Source: Arthrobacter sp. Edens01 (lineage in GTDB: Bacteria > Actinomycetota > Actinomycetes > Actinomycetales > Micrococcaceae). From it: a stretch of 64,000 bases of DNA. The DNA is taken from positions 1,412,300-1,476,299 of the forward strand of contig NZ_LKIU01000005.1 in the NCBI RefSeq assembly GCF_001307035.1. Reading direction: 5' to 3'. A program made the translations under genes and the position numbers. Positions 27,578 to 35,612 of this stretch are shown here, one piece after another (the stretch's first letter is position 1; each line of letters starts with the position of its first letter). Below the pieces are notes generated by a model, which searched no databases, was not told the origin of the DNA, and saw only the letters and a list, made by a program, of their open reading frames with translations.

Positions 27578-28354
27578 CTAGCGCCAGCGGAAGAGCCGGA
27601 CGGCAAGCGCAGAGAACAGCACGGTCCAGAGAACCATCACAACGACGGGAACCAGGTCCAGCGGTTGTCCGTACCAGGCTGCCGTCAGGCTCTCTGCGGC
27701 AGCGCCGAGCGGGGTGTATCCTGCGACGGCGGCTGCCGGCTCCGGCATCAACGGCCCGGGGGTCCACACTCCTGCGAAGAACAGTGATGCGAAGAGGATG
27801 AGGGTTCCAATCCCGTTGGCACTCTGCGCGCTCCTGGCCCGGGATCCGACGACGGCGCCCAGGGCGAGCATCTGCACGGATCCCAGCAGGAACACTGCAA
27901 GCGCCGCCAGTGGAACCTCCGGAGGTCTCGCACCGAGCGCCCACACCGCGATGACGGCCGCGAGGGCTGCCCCAGCCGCGAGGGAGGCCGTACTAACGGC
28001 AAGCTGCGCACCCAGGACCCGGTGCGCGCCGGCCGGAGTCGCCCCGAGCCGCCGGAAAAGTCCCAGCTGCCGGTAGCCGCCCAGCGTTGAAGGAAGGTTG
28101 GACAAACCCACGCTGGCCATCACCACGGACAGTGCCATTGGAACGAAGAAGTCCAATGCGCTCATGGACCCGGCTCCATTCAGCGGATCGCGGGTCCCCG
28201 GGATGAGCAGCCCCTGCAGGGCCAGCAGTGCAGCGGGAAATCCCAGTGCCATAAACAGCAGGACCGGAGACCGGAGGAAGAGCCGGACCTCCGTGCCCAG
28301 CAATGCCGCGGTTGCCGATGGCTGGGGCTTGTGGGTCGAAGGCAGCGTTGTCAC
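27578..28354 (-). CDS. ABC-2 type exporter permease
   Basis: 258 residues with six hydrophobic segments and the arrangement of DrrB-like ABC-2 permeases: cytoplasmic N-terminus, a coupling-region sequence YRQLGLFRRLGATPAGAHRVLGAQ, and the late LFFAGVWTPGPLMPEPAAAVAGYTPLG segment (FFSGVFxPxxxLP in relatives). It pairs with the ATPase gene just upstream, starts overlapping its stop by 4 bases. The exported substrate is unknown. Last gene of the regulator-membrane protein-ABC operon that starts at 30256. Confidence 0.88.
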   Translation of the reverse strand: MTTLPSTHKPQPSATAALLGTEVRLFLRSPVLLFMALGFPAALLALQGLLIPGTRDPLNGAGSMSALDFFVPMALSVVMASVGLSNLPSTLGGYRQLGLFRRLGATPAGAHRVLGAQLAVSTASLAAGAALAAVIAVWALGARPPEVPLAALAVFLLGSVQMLALGAVVGSRARSAQSANGIGTLILFASLFFAGVWTPGPLMPEPAAAVAGYTPLGAAAESLTAAWYGQPLDLVPVVVMVLWTVLFSALAVRLFRWR

Positions 28355-29094
28355 TGGTTTCTCCTTAGTTCCTCAAGCAGGCCAAGGTAGGCGTCGGCGA
28401 GGTCATTCACTTCGGGGTTCCGTCCACGGGCCTCAGCCACGAGTTCGGAGGGCGGCCCGGTCCAGCAGGTGGTGCCCCGGAAGAGCACCGCGACGCGGTC
28501 GCAAAGCCGCTGTGCCTCGTCCATGAAGTGGGTAATCAGCACAACGCTCACCCCTTCCCGCCGCATTTGGCGGATCAGCTCCAGGACGTCACGGCGGCCC
28601 TCCGGATCGAGCCCGGTGGTGAGCTCATCCAGCACGATGATGCGGGGGTTTCCGACGAGTGCCAGGGCAATGGACAACCTCTGCTGCTGCCCTCCGGACA
28701 TCCGCCCGTACGGCGTTTTTGCGCAGTCCCCCAGACCGACAGCCTCCAGCAGTTCCACGCTGTTCCGGGGCGAAGGATAAAAGGACGCAAATAGCTCAAT
28801 GGCTTCCCGGGCACGCAGAGCCGGCGGGAGCTGGGCAGACTGGAACTGGTAGCCCACGGTTTCCCGGATCCCTGCAAGGTCATGGTGCGGCTGCATTCCA
28901 GCCACCCTGATGCTGCCGTGTTCGGGCACCAGGGCTCCTGACAGACACTCCGCCGTCGTGCTCTTTCCGGCGCCGTTGGGGCCAAGGATGCCGAAAATCT
29001 CTCCCTCGGCGACGGTGAAACTCACGTCCCGCAGCACTGGTTTCCCGGAGAGCCGGAGAGCAGCGTTCCGAACGTCGATCACGGTGGTGCTCAT
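28351..29094 (-). CDS. ABC exporter ATP-binding protein
   Basis: 247 residues, one nucleotide-binding domain: Walker A GPNGAGKST, Q-loop region YQFQSAQLPP, signature MSGGQQQRLSIALAL, Walker B IIVLDELTTGLDPEGR and switch His in VVLITHFMDEAQ. Walker B reads DELTTGLDP where most relatives have DEPTxGLDP. GGAGGAAC precedes the ATG at 29094. The start overlaps the stop of the disrupted membrane-protein gene (ATGA), and it shares a 4-base overlap with the permease downstream. Confidence 0.9.
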   Translation of the reverse strand: MSTTVIDVRNAALRLSGKPVLRDVSFTVAEGEIFGILGPNGAGKSTTAECLSGALVPEHGSIRVAGMQPHHDLAGIRETVGYQFQSAQLPPALRAREAIELFASFYPSPRNSVELLEAVGLGDCAKTPYGRMSGGQQQRLSIALALVGNPRIIVLDELTTGLDPEGRRDVLELIRQMRREGVSVVLITHFMDEAQRLCDRVAVLFRGTTCWTGPPSELVAEARGRNPEVNDLADAYLGLLEELRRNQ

Positions 29095-29782
29095 GATTGT
29101 TCCTCCAGCCCGCGGCGCGGCCGCGCCTGTGAAATCCACCAGATGACCTGTACCCCTACGATCACGGCGGCGCCGGCAGCAATCTCCTCCAGCCTCCACC
29201 CGGCGCCTTCTCCTGAGAGCACGGCAACGGCCAGGGCGACCGCCCCGATAACAGCGGCCAGGGTGAAGACCTGCGGCCAGACGCGCACCCGTTCCCGGTT
29301 GGCGCGGGCCGTACGGAGAACCCATACCAGTTCCACTCCCATAAGAACCGCCACCGCGGCTCCGGAACCAACGGTCCAGGCCGCCACCCCTCAGGGAGAG
29401 ACAGCGCAGCAGCCCTGATGCAGATAACCGCCAAACCGAGGAAAAGGGCTCCGGCGCGAAACGCAGCTCCCGCGATTACCCATGCCCCGGGGGTTTCCCG
29501 TGCCAGGTCGTGGCGCCGCCGTGGAATGTATGACCATGAGTCCCTCTCGGCTTTCCGTGCAGCCAGGGCCGCAAACACCGCCGTGGACAACGGTGCGGCA
29601 AGCGGTGTGATGAAGTTGTTGCTGACCGCCCAAAGGAATGCGGCGAGCAGAAAGAAGAACTTGGGAGACGCGGCTTCCCGAAGCCACAGGGAGCGTACAT
29701 AGGACCTGCGCGCGTCGGGGAGGTCCATCGGGTGGACCAGCCGCTGACGGTCTTCGTCGGGAAGGTCGACGTGCTCGCGCAT
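29091..29782 (-). pseudogene. Membrane protein split by a frame change at a G run (possible frameshift)
   Basis: Two open frames together read as one multi-pass protein of about 230 residues. The first frame starts at ATG 29782 and codes plausibly to about 29390 (helices around FFFLLAAFLWAVSNNFI, TAVFAALAA and AFRAGALFLGLAVICI), then turns into Trp/Pro/Arg-rich non-coding-like sequence until its stop at 29162. The second frame gives 98 residues to 29091 (helices VGSGAAVAVLMGVELVWVL, VIGAVALAVAVL, AVIVGVQVIWWI) and opens with GTG 29387 right after a TGA. The switch point is a run of four G (29387-29390 on the minus strand). One inserted base or a -1 ribosomal slip would fuse them. It sits between the HTH regulator and the ABC ATPase with operon-type overlaps. 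Family not recognised. Confidence 0.6.
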
Positions 29783-29785
29783 TGT

Positions 29786-30256
29786 TCAGGGCCTCCTCCA
29801 CGGCACGGTGTCGAGGTACGGGGGTTTGAACCCGGAACGGCTGACCTCATACACCTTTTGCCGCGACACTCCCAGCTCCCGTGCCACGGAGACGGCACTG
29901 TAGTCCTCCAGCAGAAGGGCGACGGCGGCCGAGCGGACTCCGGAGGCACGCGAGTTGAGCGCCGCTGCCAGTGCACTGAGCTCCGCTGCCAGCAGGGCCG
30001 CAGCCTTCAGCCCGCCAAAGGGTTCCGCCCAGCCCGGCCGCCCGGCTGCCGCCGCTGCGAACAGTGCGTCTCCACCGTCCTTCAGGACTGAGCTGACCTC
30101 CGCCGCAGATACACCTGCATCACTGAAGCGGAGGGCGGCATCGAGCCGCTCCGCGGGATCTGTCCGGTGGGCCAGTGTCCGGGCCCAGGCCGGATCCTCG
30201 GTTTGGCCTTGTACAGAGGCGCCTGCCATCCTGTCATCCCGGGGTTTACGAATCAT
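29786..30256 (-). CDS. Helix-turn-helix regulator, likely leaderless
   Basis: 156 residues. The C-terminal third has a helix-turn-helix, ALLLEDYSAVSVARELGVSRQKVYEVSRSG, while the middle is Ala-rich helical. No family name is obvious; similar HTH-tailed proteins are common next to actinobacterial ABC genes. The ATG at 30256 has no Shine-Dalgarno, but TTGACG, a 17-base spacer and TACCGT end 7 bases before it, which fits a leaderless transcript. Three phased repeats cover that promoter. First gene of an operon running through the membrane protein and both ABC genes; probably controls it. Confidence 0.75.
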   Translation of the reverse strand: MIRKPRDDRMAGASVQGQTEDPAWARTLAHRTDPAERLDAALRFSDAGVSAAEVSSVLKDGGDALFAAAAAGRPGWAEPFGGLKAAALLAAELSALAAALNSRASGVRSAAVALLLEDYSAVSVARELGVSRQKVYEVSRSGFKPPYLDTVPWRRP

Positions 30257-30264
30257 GCGCCCAA

Positions 30265-30295
30265 CGGTAGACCCCGGGTAAACCCTCGTCAACCC
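30265..30295. promoter_or_regulatory. Promoter with three helically phased direct repeats
   Basis: On the plus strand GTAGACCC, GTAAACCC and GTCAACCC recur at 11- and 10-base spacing. On the minus strand the region holds the -35 TTGACG (30287-30292) and -10 TACCGT (30264-30269) of the HTH regulator gene. One-turn spacing would place bound proteins on one face of the helix over the promoter, suggesting autoregulation by the HTH protein. Confidence 0.55.
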
Positions 30296-30756
30296 TGGGG
30301 TGACAACTTCTTTTCCGGGGGCAGGGAAAGCGCCAGGACAGCCACGGCACATCCTGCGGTTCCGTACAGGAGAACCAGCGGCTGAAACTCGATATACGCG
30401 GCCTCCCACACCTCGAGTGCAACGAGCGCGGTGCCGGCAGCAACGGACAGCGCCCTGGCCCGGCGGTGGCCGCGCAGCTGGAGGAACCCCGCCAGCAGGA
30501 ATCCGCCTCCGCATCCCGCGGCCAAGAGGGCACCGGGCAGGCGCCAGCTGCGAAAAGGAGTGTTGCGCAGCACCGACGGACCCGAGTGCAGGAACGCTCC
30601 GCCGGGCCGGGCAGTAAGCAACGCGCCGGACGCCGCTGCTGCAGTGCCCGTTGCAAACTCAAGGACGACCAGTGCTTTCTCCCTGCCGGAGCGGGGCCGC
30701 CGCGGAGGGCCGGCGCCGTCGGGATATGCCTGTAACTCCGAACGCCGTATTCCCAT
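30289..30756 (-). CDS. Four-helix membrane protein, unknown
   Basis: 155 residues. After a basic N-terminus (PPRRPRSGREK) there are four hydrophobic segments (around VLEFATGTAAAASGALL, LPGALLAAGCGGGFLLAGF, ALSVAAGTALVALEVWEAAY and LVLLYGTAGCAVAVLALSL). I do not recognise the family. The Shine-Dalgarno before ATG 30756 is weak. Its 3' end overlaps the promoter of the HTH regulator. Moderately supported by hydrophobic pattern and codon bias. Confidence 0.6.
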   Translation of the reverse strand: MGIRRSELQAYPDGAGPPRRPRSGREKALVVLEFATGTAAAASGALLTARPGGAFLHSGPSVLRNTPFRSWRLPGALLAAGCGGGFLLAGFLQLRGHRRARALSVAAGTALVALEVWEAAYIEFQPLVLLYGTAGCAVAVLALSLPPEKKLSPQG

Positions 30757-30905
30757 GGCAGGAAGTATTGGCTCTGCGGTACGGTCCAGTCCACGCCCCT
30801 GACCGGGAATCAGCGCACATCCCCTGTTTTGGGATCTCTCCGCGGTCCTATGCTGGCTGTGGAACGCCGGAATCCGGCCGGCGCCTACGCCGAGAGGGTT
30901 GTCCC

Positions 30906-31316
30906 ATGGAAAACACCTTTACCGTTGCAGTTCGGGCTCCGTTCAAAGAGGCCGTACGGCTAACCAAGGAGTCCCTCGCGGCCCACGGCTTCGACATTAT
31001 GAGCGATTCCGACTTCGCGGCCCAGCTTGGCGCCTCGGCACCGGACTGGATGCTGGGCTACCGCATTCTGGGGACGTGCAATACGGCCCTGGCCGGTGAG
31101 GCCATGGAACTGGACCGTGCAATCGGGGTTGCGGTCCCCTGCAACGTAGTAGTCCGTGAGGACCCGGGCGGGGCAGTGTCCGTAATTGAGGCCCTGAACC
31201 CCGAGTCACTGGTTGACCTCGCGGGACAGGAACAGCTGGCACAGGTTGTCTCACGGACCTCGGATGGACTGCAGGCGGCCATGCACACCCTGAGCGAGTC
31301 TGCCGGCCCGGTTTAA
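30906..31316 (+). CDS. DUF302-family protein
   Basis: 136 residues. FKEAVRLTKESLAAHGFDIMSDSDFAAQL, YRILGTCNTALAGEAMELDRAIGVAVPCNVVV and ALNPESLVDL reproduce the DUF302 pattern, a small alpha/beta domain whose function is not established; some members are found near thiol- or metal-related genes. GAGAGGG is 7 bases before the ATG. Monocistronic, 48 bases before the YciO/Sua5-like gene. Confidence 0.88.
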   Translation: MENTFTVAVRAPFKEAVRLTKESLAAHGFDIMSDSDFAAQLGASAPDWMLGYRILGTCNTALAGEAMELDRAIGVAVPCNVVVREDPGGAVSVIEALNPESLVDLAGQEQLAQVVSRTSDGLQAAMHTLSESAGPV

Positions 31317-31364
31317 GCGGACCAGTCCGGGCAGGTGCTTTCACCGTCCGCGTAAGCTCATCCC

Positions 31365-31985
31365 ATGGCCAGATACTTTGATGTTCATCCTGAGAATCCC
31401 CAGCCCCGCACTATCAGCCAGATCACCGCCATGCTGCGCGGCGGCGGCCTGATCGCCTACCCCACCGATTCCTGCTACGCACTCGGTGCCCAGGTAGGCA
31501 ACCGCGACGCCCTGGACCGCATCCGCAGCATCCGGGACCTTGATCCCAAACACCATTTCACCCTGGTTTGCCGTGACTTCGCCCAGCTGGGCCAGTTTGT
31601 CCAGCTGGACAACGACGTCTTCCGCTCGTTGAAGGCAGTGACACCGGGGAGCTACACGTTCATTCTTCCTGCGACGAAGGAAGTGCCGCGCCGGCTGCTG
31701 CATCCCAAAAAGAAGACGGTGGGCGTGCGCATCCCGGACAACAAGGTGGTCCAGGCCATTCTCGCGGACCTCGATGAGCCAATTCTTTCCAGCACACTGC
31801 TCCTGCCGGGCCAGGAGGAGGCATTGACCGAGGGCTGGGAAATCAAGGAACGCCTGGACCACGTCCTGGACGGAGTGGTCGACTCGGGCCACTGCGGTCC
31901 GGATCCTACGACCGTAGTCGACTTTTCCTCGGGTGTTGCCGAGGTGGTGCGCCACGGAACCGGAGACGCGTCCCGGTTCGAGTAG
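31365..31985 (+). CDS. YrdC/Sua5-family protein, YciO type
   Basis: 206 residues. GGGLIAYPTDSCYALGAQVGNRDALDRI, FTLVCRDFAQLGQFV, GSYTFILPATKEVPRRLL and KKKTVGVRIPDNKVVQAIL are the nucleic-acid/nucleotide-binding motifs of the YrdC fold. The short form without the C-terminal Sua5 domain and the PKHHF variant fit YciO, a paralogue of the threonylcarbamoyl-AMP synthase that serves tRNA t6A formation. Whether this copy makes t6A or has another role cannot be settled here. Confidence 0.88.
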   Translation: MARYFDVHPENPQPRTISQITAMLRGGGLIAYPTDSCYALGAQVGNRDALDRIRSIRDLDPKHHFTLVCRDFAQLGQFVQLDNDVFRSLKAVTPGSYTFILPATKEVPRRLLHPKKKTVGVRIPDNKVVQAILADLDEPILSSTLLLPGQEEALTEGWEIKERLDHVLDGVVDSGHCGPDPTTVVDFSSGVAEVVRHGTGDASRFE

Positions 31986-32155
31986 GCGCTGCCCTGCCTC
32001 TGGTTCGCCCTGGCTCTGAAGCCGCAGCGATCCTGCGTGCCCGGCCCCTATATTCCCGGCTGCTGTTGACACTCCCGCAGTGCTCCCGAAGGGTGAACGC
32101 ACTTGATTGGGGGGATTGCGTCACCACTCGCACACTCTGAGACGGGAATCCATAA

Positions 32156-34486
32156 ATGAACAAGGGAAGACTGACAGTAACGACGGCGATACTGGGCGGA
32201 TTGATCCTCTCCGGCTGCGGCGGAGGGTCCGGCCTTGCCGGCGACCCGACGGAAACCCCAGCCGGACAGACAGACCTGCAGCCGGCGGGGAACAAGAAGG
32301 ACCGCGGCCCCAAGAAGCCGAGACCCGATGAACCGCAGGCCGCCAGGAACATCATCCTGATGGTAGGCGACGGCATGGGCACGGCCCAGCGCAACGCCAT
32401 CCGGCTCTCTCACGTTGGACTTACCGGTGAACTGGTGATGGACTCGCTGCCGGAACTTGGCCTGGTGCACACCAACTCGGCTGATCCGGAAACCTTCGTC
32501 ACCGACTCGGCTGCGGCGGCAACCACAATGTCCACCGGAGTGAAAACATACAACGGGGCAATCGGCGTCGACCTCAATGGACTGCCGGTGCCTACGGCGC
32601 TGGAGATCGCAGCTGCCCTGGGCAAATCGACAGGGCTGGTTACCACTGCCCAGGTAACGGACGCCACGCCGGCGGCGTTCGGTGCCCATGTGGCGGACCG
32701 CGGCGCGCAGAGCGAAATTGCCCGCCAGTTCCTGGAGTCCAGCCGGCCGGACCTGATCCTGGGCGGCGGCGAGGACCACTGGTATCCGGCCGGAAACCCC
32801 GGAATGCACCCGGACAACCCGCCTGAGGATCCGTCCGAGGAAAGCACCGGCACCGTCAACCTGGTTGAGCAGGCACAGGCCGACGGTTATGAATACGTCT
32901 GGGATGAGGGAGGGCTCCTCCAAGCCCAGGGCCCGAAGGTGCTCGGACTGTTCGCCAACGAGGAAATGTTCCAGTACGGAGACGACGTCGAGGAGATCTA
33001 CGAACCGACGGTTCCGTTGACCACCATGACGCAGAAAGCGCTGGAGCTGCTCTCCACCTCCGCACCGCAGGCCCGGCACGGCGGCGGGCACGGCGGCGGG
33101 CACGGCGGCGGAGGAGGACACGGCGGGGGCGGCGGAACCGAGGGCGAGGGATTCTTCCTGCTCGTGGAGGATGAGGGCATCGACTCGATGTCCCACGTCA
33201 ACGATGCCGAGCTGACCATTAAGTCAGGCATTGCCTTCGAGCAGTCCGTGGCAGTGGCCCGGGACTTCGCTGAGGCGGACGGCAACACTCTGCTGATTGT
33301 CGTCGGCGATCATCAGACCGGCGGCATGACCATCGAGGCGTTCAACGACGACCAGGATGAGTCCGGCGACGGGATCTCGGCGGAGGACGGACCGCTTCCC
33401 GTCGCGAACTCAGACCAGGTCTTCAGTGTTGACTGGACAACCGACGGCCACACGGCCCTTGACGTCCCGCTCACCGCCATGGGACCCGGGTCGGAAAGGC
33501 TGGGCGGGTTCTACGAGGACACGCACATTTTCGACGTGATGGTTGAACAGATGCGGACCGGCGCCAAACGCTCCGCCCTGGACCTCCAGTCCCACCGCGG
33601 AGGGCGGGGCGAGTACACCGAGGAATCGCTGGCTGCATTCAGGCATTCGCTTCAGCTGGGCGTGAGCACGCTGGAACTGGACACGCACCTGAGTGAGGAC
33701 GGCGCCGTCGTCGTCTGGCATGACGACGTCATCCTGGCCACGAAATGCCGTGACACTGAACCTGCCGGCGCCAACGACCCTGACTTCCCTTATGTGGGCG
33801 ACCGGGTTGCAGAGCTGACGCTGGCGCAGCTCAAGACCCTGGACTGCGGCTTCGCACAGCTTCCGGGGTATCCCGAACAGCAGGTCGTTGAGGGGAACCG
33901 CATCGCGGAGCTGAGGGACGTTTTCGCCCTGGCCAAGGAGCTGAGGGCCCGGAATGTTGGCTTCAATATCGAGACAAAAGTTGAGGACGGCCGTGCCGGC
34001 GGGCCGGGAATGGAAGCCCTTACCCGAGCCGTGGTGAATGAAGTCCGCAGGTCCGGTATGTCAGACCGGGTGACTATCCAGTCCTTTGACTGGTCAGCTT
34101 TGAATCTGGTTGGGCGCCTGGCTCCGCGGCTGCCCCGCGTTGCACTGGTTGCCGCACCCGGCACACTGGAGATTGGCCAGCCCGGAGCTGCGCCGATCCT
34201 CGGCGGAATCGATATTGATGACTACGACGGTTCTGCCGTCATGGCCGCTGCCGCCCAGGGTTACGACGTGATTTCACCGATTTACACCTCCGTCACCCGG
34301 CAGATGGTTGCCGAGGCCAGGGATGCGGGGTTGAAGATCGTGCCGTGGACGGTGAACGAGCCTGCGGTCATGAACTATCTGATTGACCTCGGTGTGGACG
34401 GCATCATCACTGACTATCCGACCAGGCTGCGGCTGGTGATGGAGCAGCGCGGGATCCCGCTTCCCCGGGCCTACGGCCGTTCCTAG
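32156..34486 (+). CDS. Lipoprotein fusing alkaline phosphatase and glycerophosphodiester phosphodiesterase
   Basis: 776 residues. A lipobox LSGC (Cys21) anchors it outside the membrane, followed by a charged Pro/Lys linker. Residues about 62-465 are an alkaline phosphatase: metal Asp72 in MVGDGMG, the phosphoserine TDSAAAATTMSTG (Ser118), VEDEGIDSMSHVND, VVGDHQTGG and TTDGHT metal ligands. A Gly/His-rich insert (307-327) lies just before the metal-binding VEDE. Residues about 475-765 are a GDPD TIM barrel: SHRGGRGEYTEESL (His480), ELDTHLSEDGAVVVWHDD, NIETK and the final DGIITDYPTRL. One protein could thus release glycerol-3-phosphate from glycerophosphodiesters and then free phosphate. TTGACA at 32066 and a GTTCACCC half-site on the opposite strand lie upstream, consistent with but not proof of Pho control. 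Confidence 0.93.
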   Translation: MNKGRLTVTTAILGGLILSGCGGGSGLAGDPTETPAGQTDLQPAGNKKDRGPKKPRPDEPQAARNIILMVGDGMGTAQRNAIRLSHVGLTGELVMDSLPELGLVHTNSADPETFVTDSAAAATTMSTGVKTYNGAIGVDLNGLPVPTALEIAAALGKSTGLVTTAQVTDATPAAFGAHVADRGAQSEIARQFLESSRPDLILGGGEDHWYPAGNPGMHPDNPPEDPSEESTGTVNLVEQAQADGYEYVWDEGGLLQAQGPKVLGLFANEEMFQYGDDVEEIYEPTVPLTTMTQKALELLSTSAPQARHGGGHGGGHGGGGGHGGGGGTEGEGFFLLVEDEGIDSMSHVNDAELTIKSGIAFEQSVAVARDFAEADGNTLLIVVGDHQTGGMTIEAFNDDQDESGDGISAEDGPLPVANSDQVFSVDWTTDGHTALDVPLTAMGPGSERLGGFYEDTHIFDVMVEQMRTGAKRSALDLQSHRGGRGEYTEESLAAFRHSLQLGVSTLELDTHLSEDGAVVVWHDDVILATKCRDTEPAGANDPDFPYVGDRVAELTLAQLKTLDCGFAQLPGYPEQQVVEGNRIAELRDVFALAKELRARNVGFNIETKVEDGRAGGPGMEALTRAVVNEVRRSGMSDRVTIQSFDWSALNLVGRLAPRLPRVALVAAPGTLEIGQPGAAPILGGIDIDDYDGSAVMAAAAQGYDVISPIYTSVTRQMVAEARDAGLKIVPWTVNEPAVMNYLIDLGVDGIITDYPTRLRLVMEQRGIPLPRAYGRS
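33077..33137 (+). repeat. 12-bp tandem repeat coding for a Gly/His loop
   Basis: CACGGCGGCGGG is repeated nearly three times in tandem from 33077, then degenerates into GGCGGGGGCGGCGG. In frame it encodes HGGG repeats inside the alkaline phosphatase domain. Slippage of the repeat would change loop length without shifting the frame. Confidence 0.8.
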
Positions 34487-34506
34487 CCTTATCCGGGACT
34501 GACCGG

Positions 34507-34548
34507 CGACGGCGGCTTCCGCGCCCGGACGGGCCGGGGCCGCCGTCG
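34507..34548 (+). terminator. Possible terminator after the AP-GDPD gene
   Basis: A 10-bp inverted repeat (34507-34516 and 34539-34548) with a 22-base GC-rich loop and only two T after it, 20 bases behind the stop. The long loop and short T tract make it a weak candidate. Confidence 0.4.
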
Positions 34549-34612
34549 TTCTGTGTGCCGGATGAGTCACTAGACTGGAGGGTGCCCTGCCCGCACCATC
34601 GAAGAAGCACCT

Positions 34613-35266
34613 ATGTCCCGTGGAAAGCACCATCCGCCGCGTCCGAAGCCTGCCAACAGTGAAGATTTCCTGATTGCGGCGGACCTTAAGAAGGAACGGG
34701 GATGGACTGAGACGCAGATCAGGACTTTCCTCCCGGAACCGGACCGCACCGCACGCAATCCGTTCTCCAGGAAGGCTGCGCCCATGAAGCTCTACTCCCG
34801 GGAGAGAGTGGAGGCCGTTGAAGCCACAGAGGATTTCCGCAGGGCCCGGGAAGCATCACGTAAGCGCCAGCTGGCTGCTCGGGAACGAGCGCTGGCGAAG
34901 AAGAAGGAGGCTGTCGCTGCGGCCAGGGCTTTGGAGCTGCGGATTGATCCGGAACCATGGGACGAAGTCCAACAGCTGGCTTTGGATCACTACAATTCCC
35001 GGTTGCGCAGGAATCAGTCTCCGGCTGGCCCACGGACGTCTCAGGCGCGGCGTGACCGGATGACCGTGAACTACCTCCGTCACAGGCAGACCTCCTATGA
35101 GGAGGAGCTGAAGGAGTTCAAGGGCGTTGTTGGCGTGGGAGAAGCGTATTTGATTGTGCGGAACCGGATCCTGGACCTGATTGCCCAGACGTATCCGCCC
35201 CTGCAGGCGGAGTGTGAGCGGCAGAAGTTTGATGCTCCCGAACTGCCCGATGGAGTTGTCCTCTAG
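34613..35266 (+). CDS. Conserved actinobacterial protein of unknown function, coiled coil
   Basis: 217 residues, soluble and basic. Visible parts: an N-terminal segment LIAADLKKERGWTETQIRTFLPEPDRTARNP split here by eye into a helix and a Pro-rich turn followed by AAPMKLYSRERVEAVE, then a long Arg/Lys/Glu/Ala coiled coil (about 77-105), and a C-terminal block with the motif TVNYLRHRQTSYEEEL and AYLIVRNRILDLIAQTYP. The order suggests a nucleic-acid-associated role, but that is only inference; I do not recognise a named domain. AAGAAG precedes the ATG. Confidence 0.75.
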   Translation: MSRGKHHPPRPKPANSEDFLIAADLKKERGWTETQIRTFLPEPDRTARNPFSRKAAPMKLYSRERVEAVEATEDFRRAREASRKRQLAARERALAKKKEAVAAARALELRIDPEPWDEVQQLALDHYNSRLRRNQSPAGPRTSQARRDRMTVNYLRHRQTSYEEELKEFKGVVGVGEAYLIVRNRILDLIAQTYPPLQAECERQKFDAPELPDGVVL

Positions 35267-35371
35267 GACCGGCGTTCCAGGCCGGGAGCCGGCGCGGTCC
35301 GCCCGTACGCGCCGGCTTCACACCCGCATGATCAGCGGGCCCCCATGGGCGCGGTGCAGTCTCCCGGTGCC

Positions 35372-35548
35372 TTACCGGCCGAAGAGTTTGGCCAGCCAGC
35401 CGGCGTTTTCGGGCTTGGGCCTGGGCGAGTTCCGGTCGCAGGTGCAGCGGTCAGACTTCGGGATATTGCGCATGACTTCCTGCACATGGTTTCCACACCC
35501 TGCCCAGGTCGATTTTCCGCAGCTACGGCACTTTACGGCACGGCACAT
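35372..35548 (-). CDS. Cys-rich mini-protein (putative metal-binding), 58 residues
   Basis: 58 residues from ATG 35548, preceded by AAGGAG. Cysteines at 2, 7, 10, 18, 35 and 37 and His21 give C-x4-C-x2-C, C-x2-H and C-x-C motifs (around CRSCGKSTWAGCGNHV), as in zinc-ribbon-like mini-proteins. The TWAGCGxH core is conserved in small proteins of bacteria and fungi, function unassigned. It is divergent from the CstR-like repressor gene with both palindromic operator sites between the starts, so it is a probable member of that regulon. Confidence 0.82.
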   Translation of the reverse strand: MCRAVKCRSCGKSTWAGCGNHVQEVMRNIPKSDRCTCDRNSPRPKPENAGWLAKLFGR

Positions 35549-35612
35549 GGTTTTCTCCTTGCTATGAATCGTCCACCAGGGCGTTTGCCTGGCAACAGCA
35601 CCACTATGAGGG

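Noticed and set aside
29162-29387. C-terminal part of the 206-codon frame as real protein
   Set aside because: After about 29390 it becomes Trp/Pro/Arg-rich, while another frame gives regular membrane helices, so this part is taken as out of frame.
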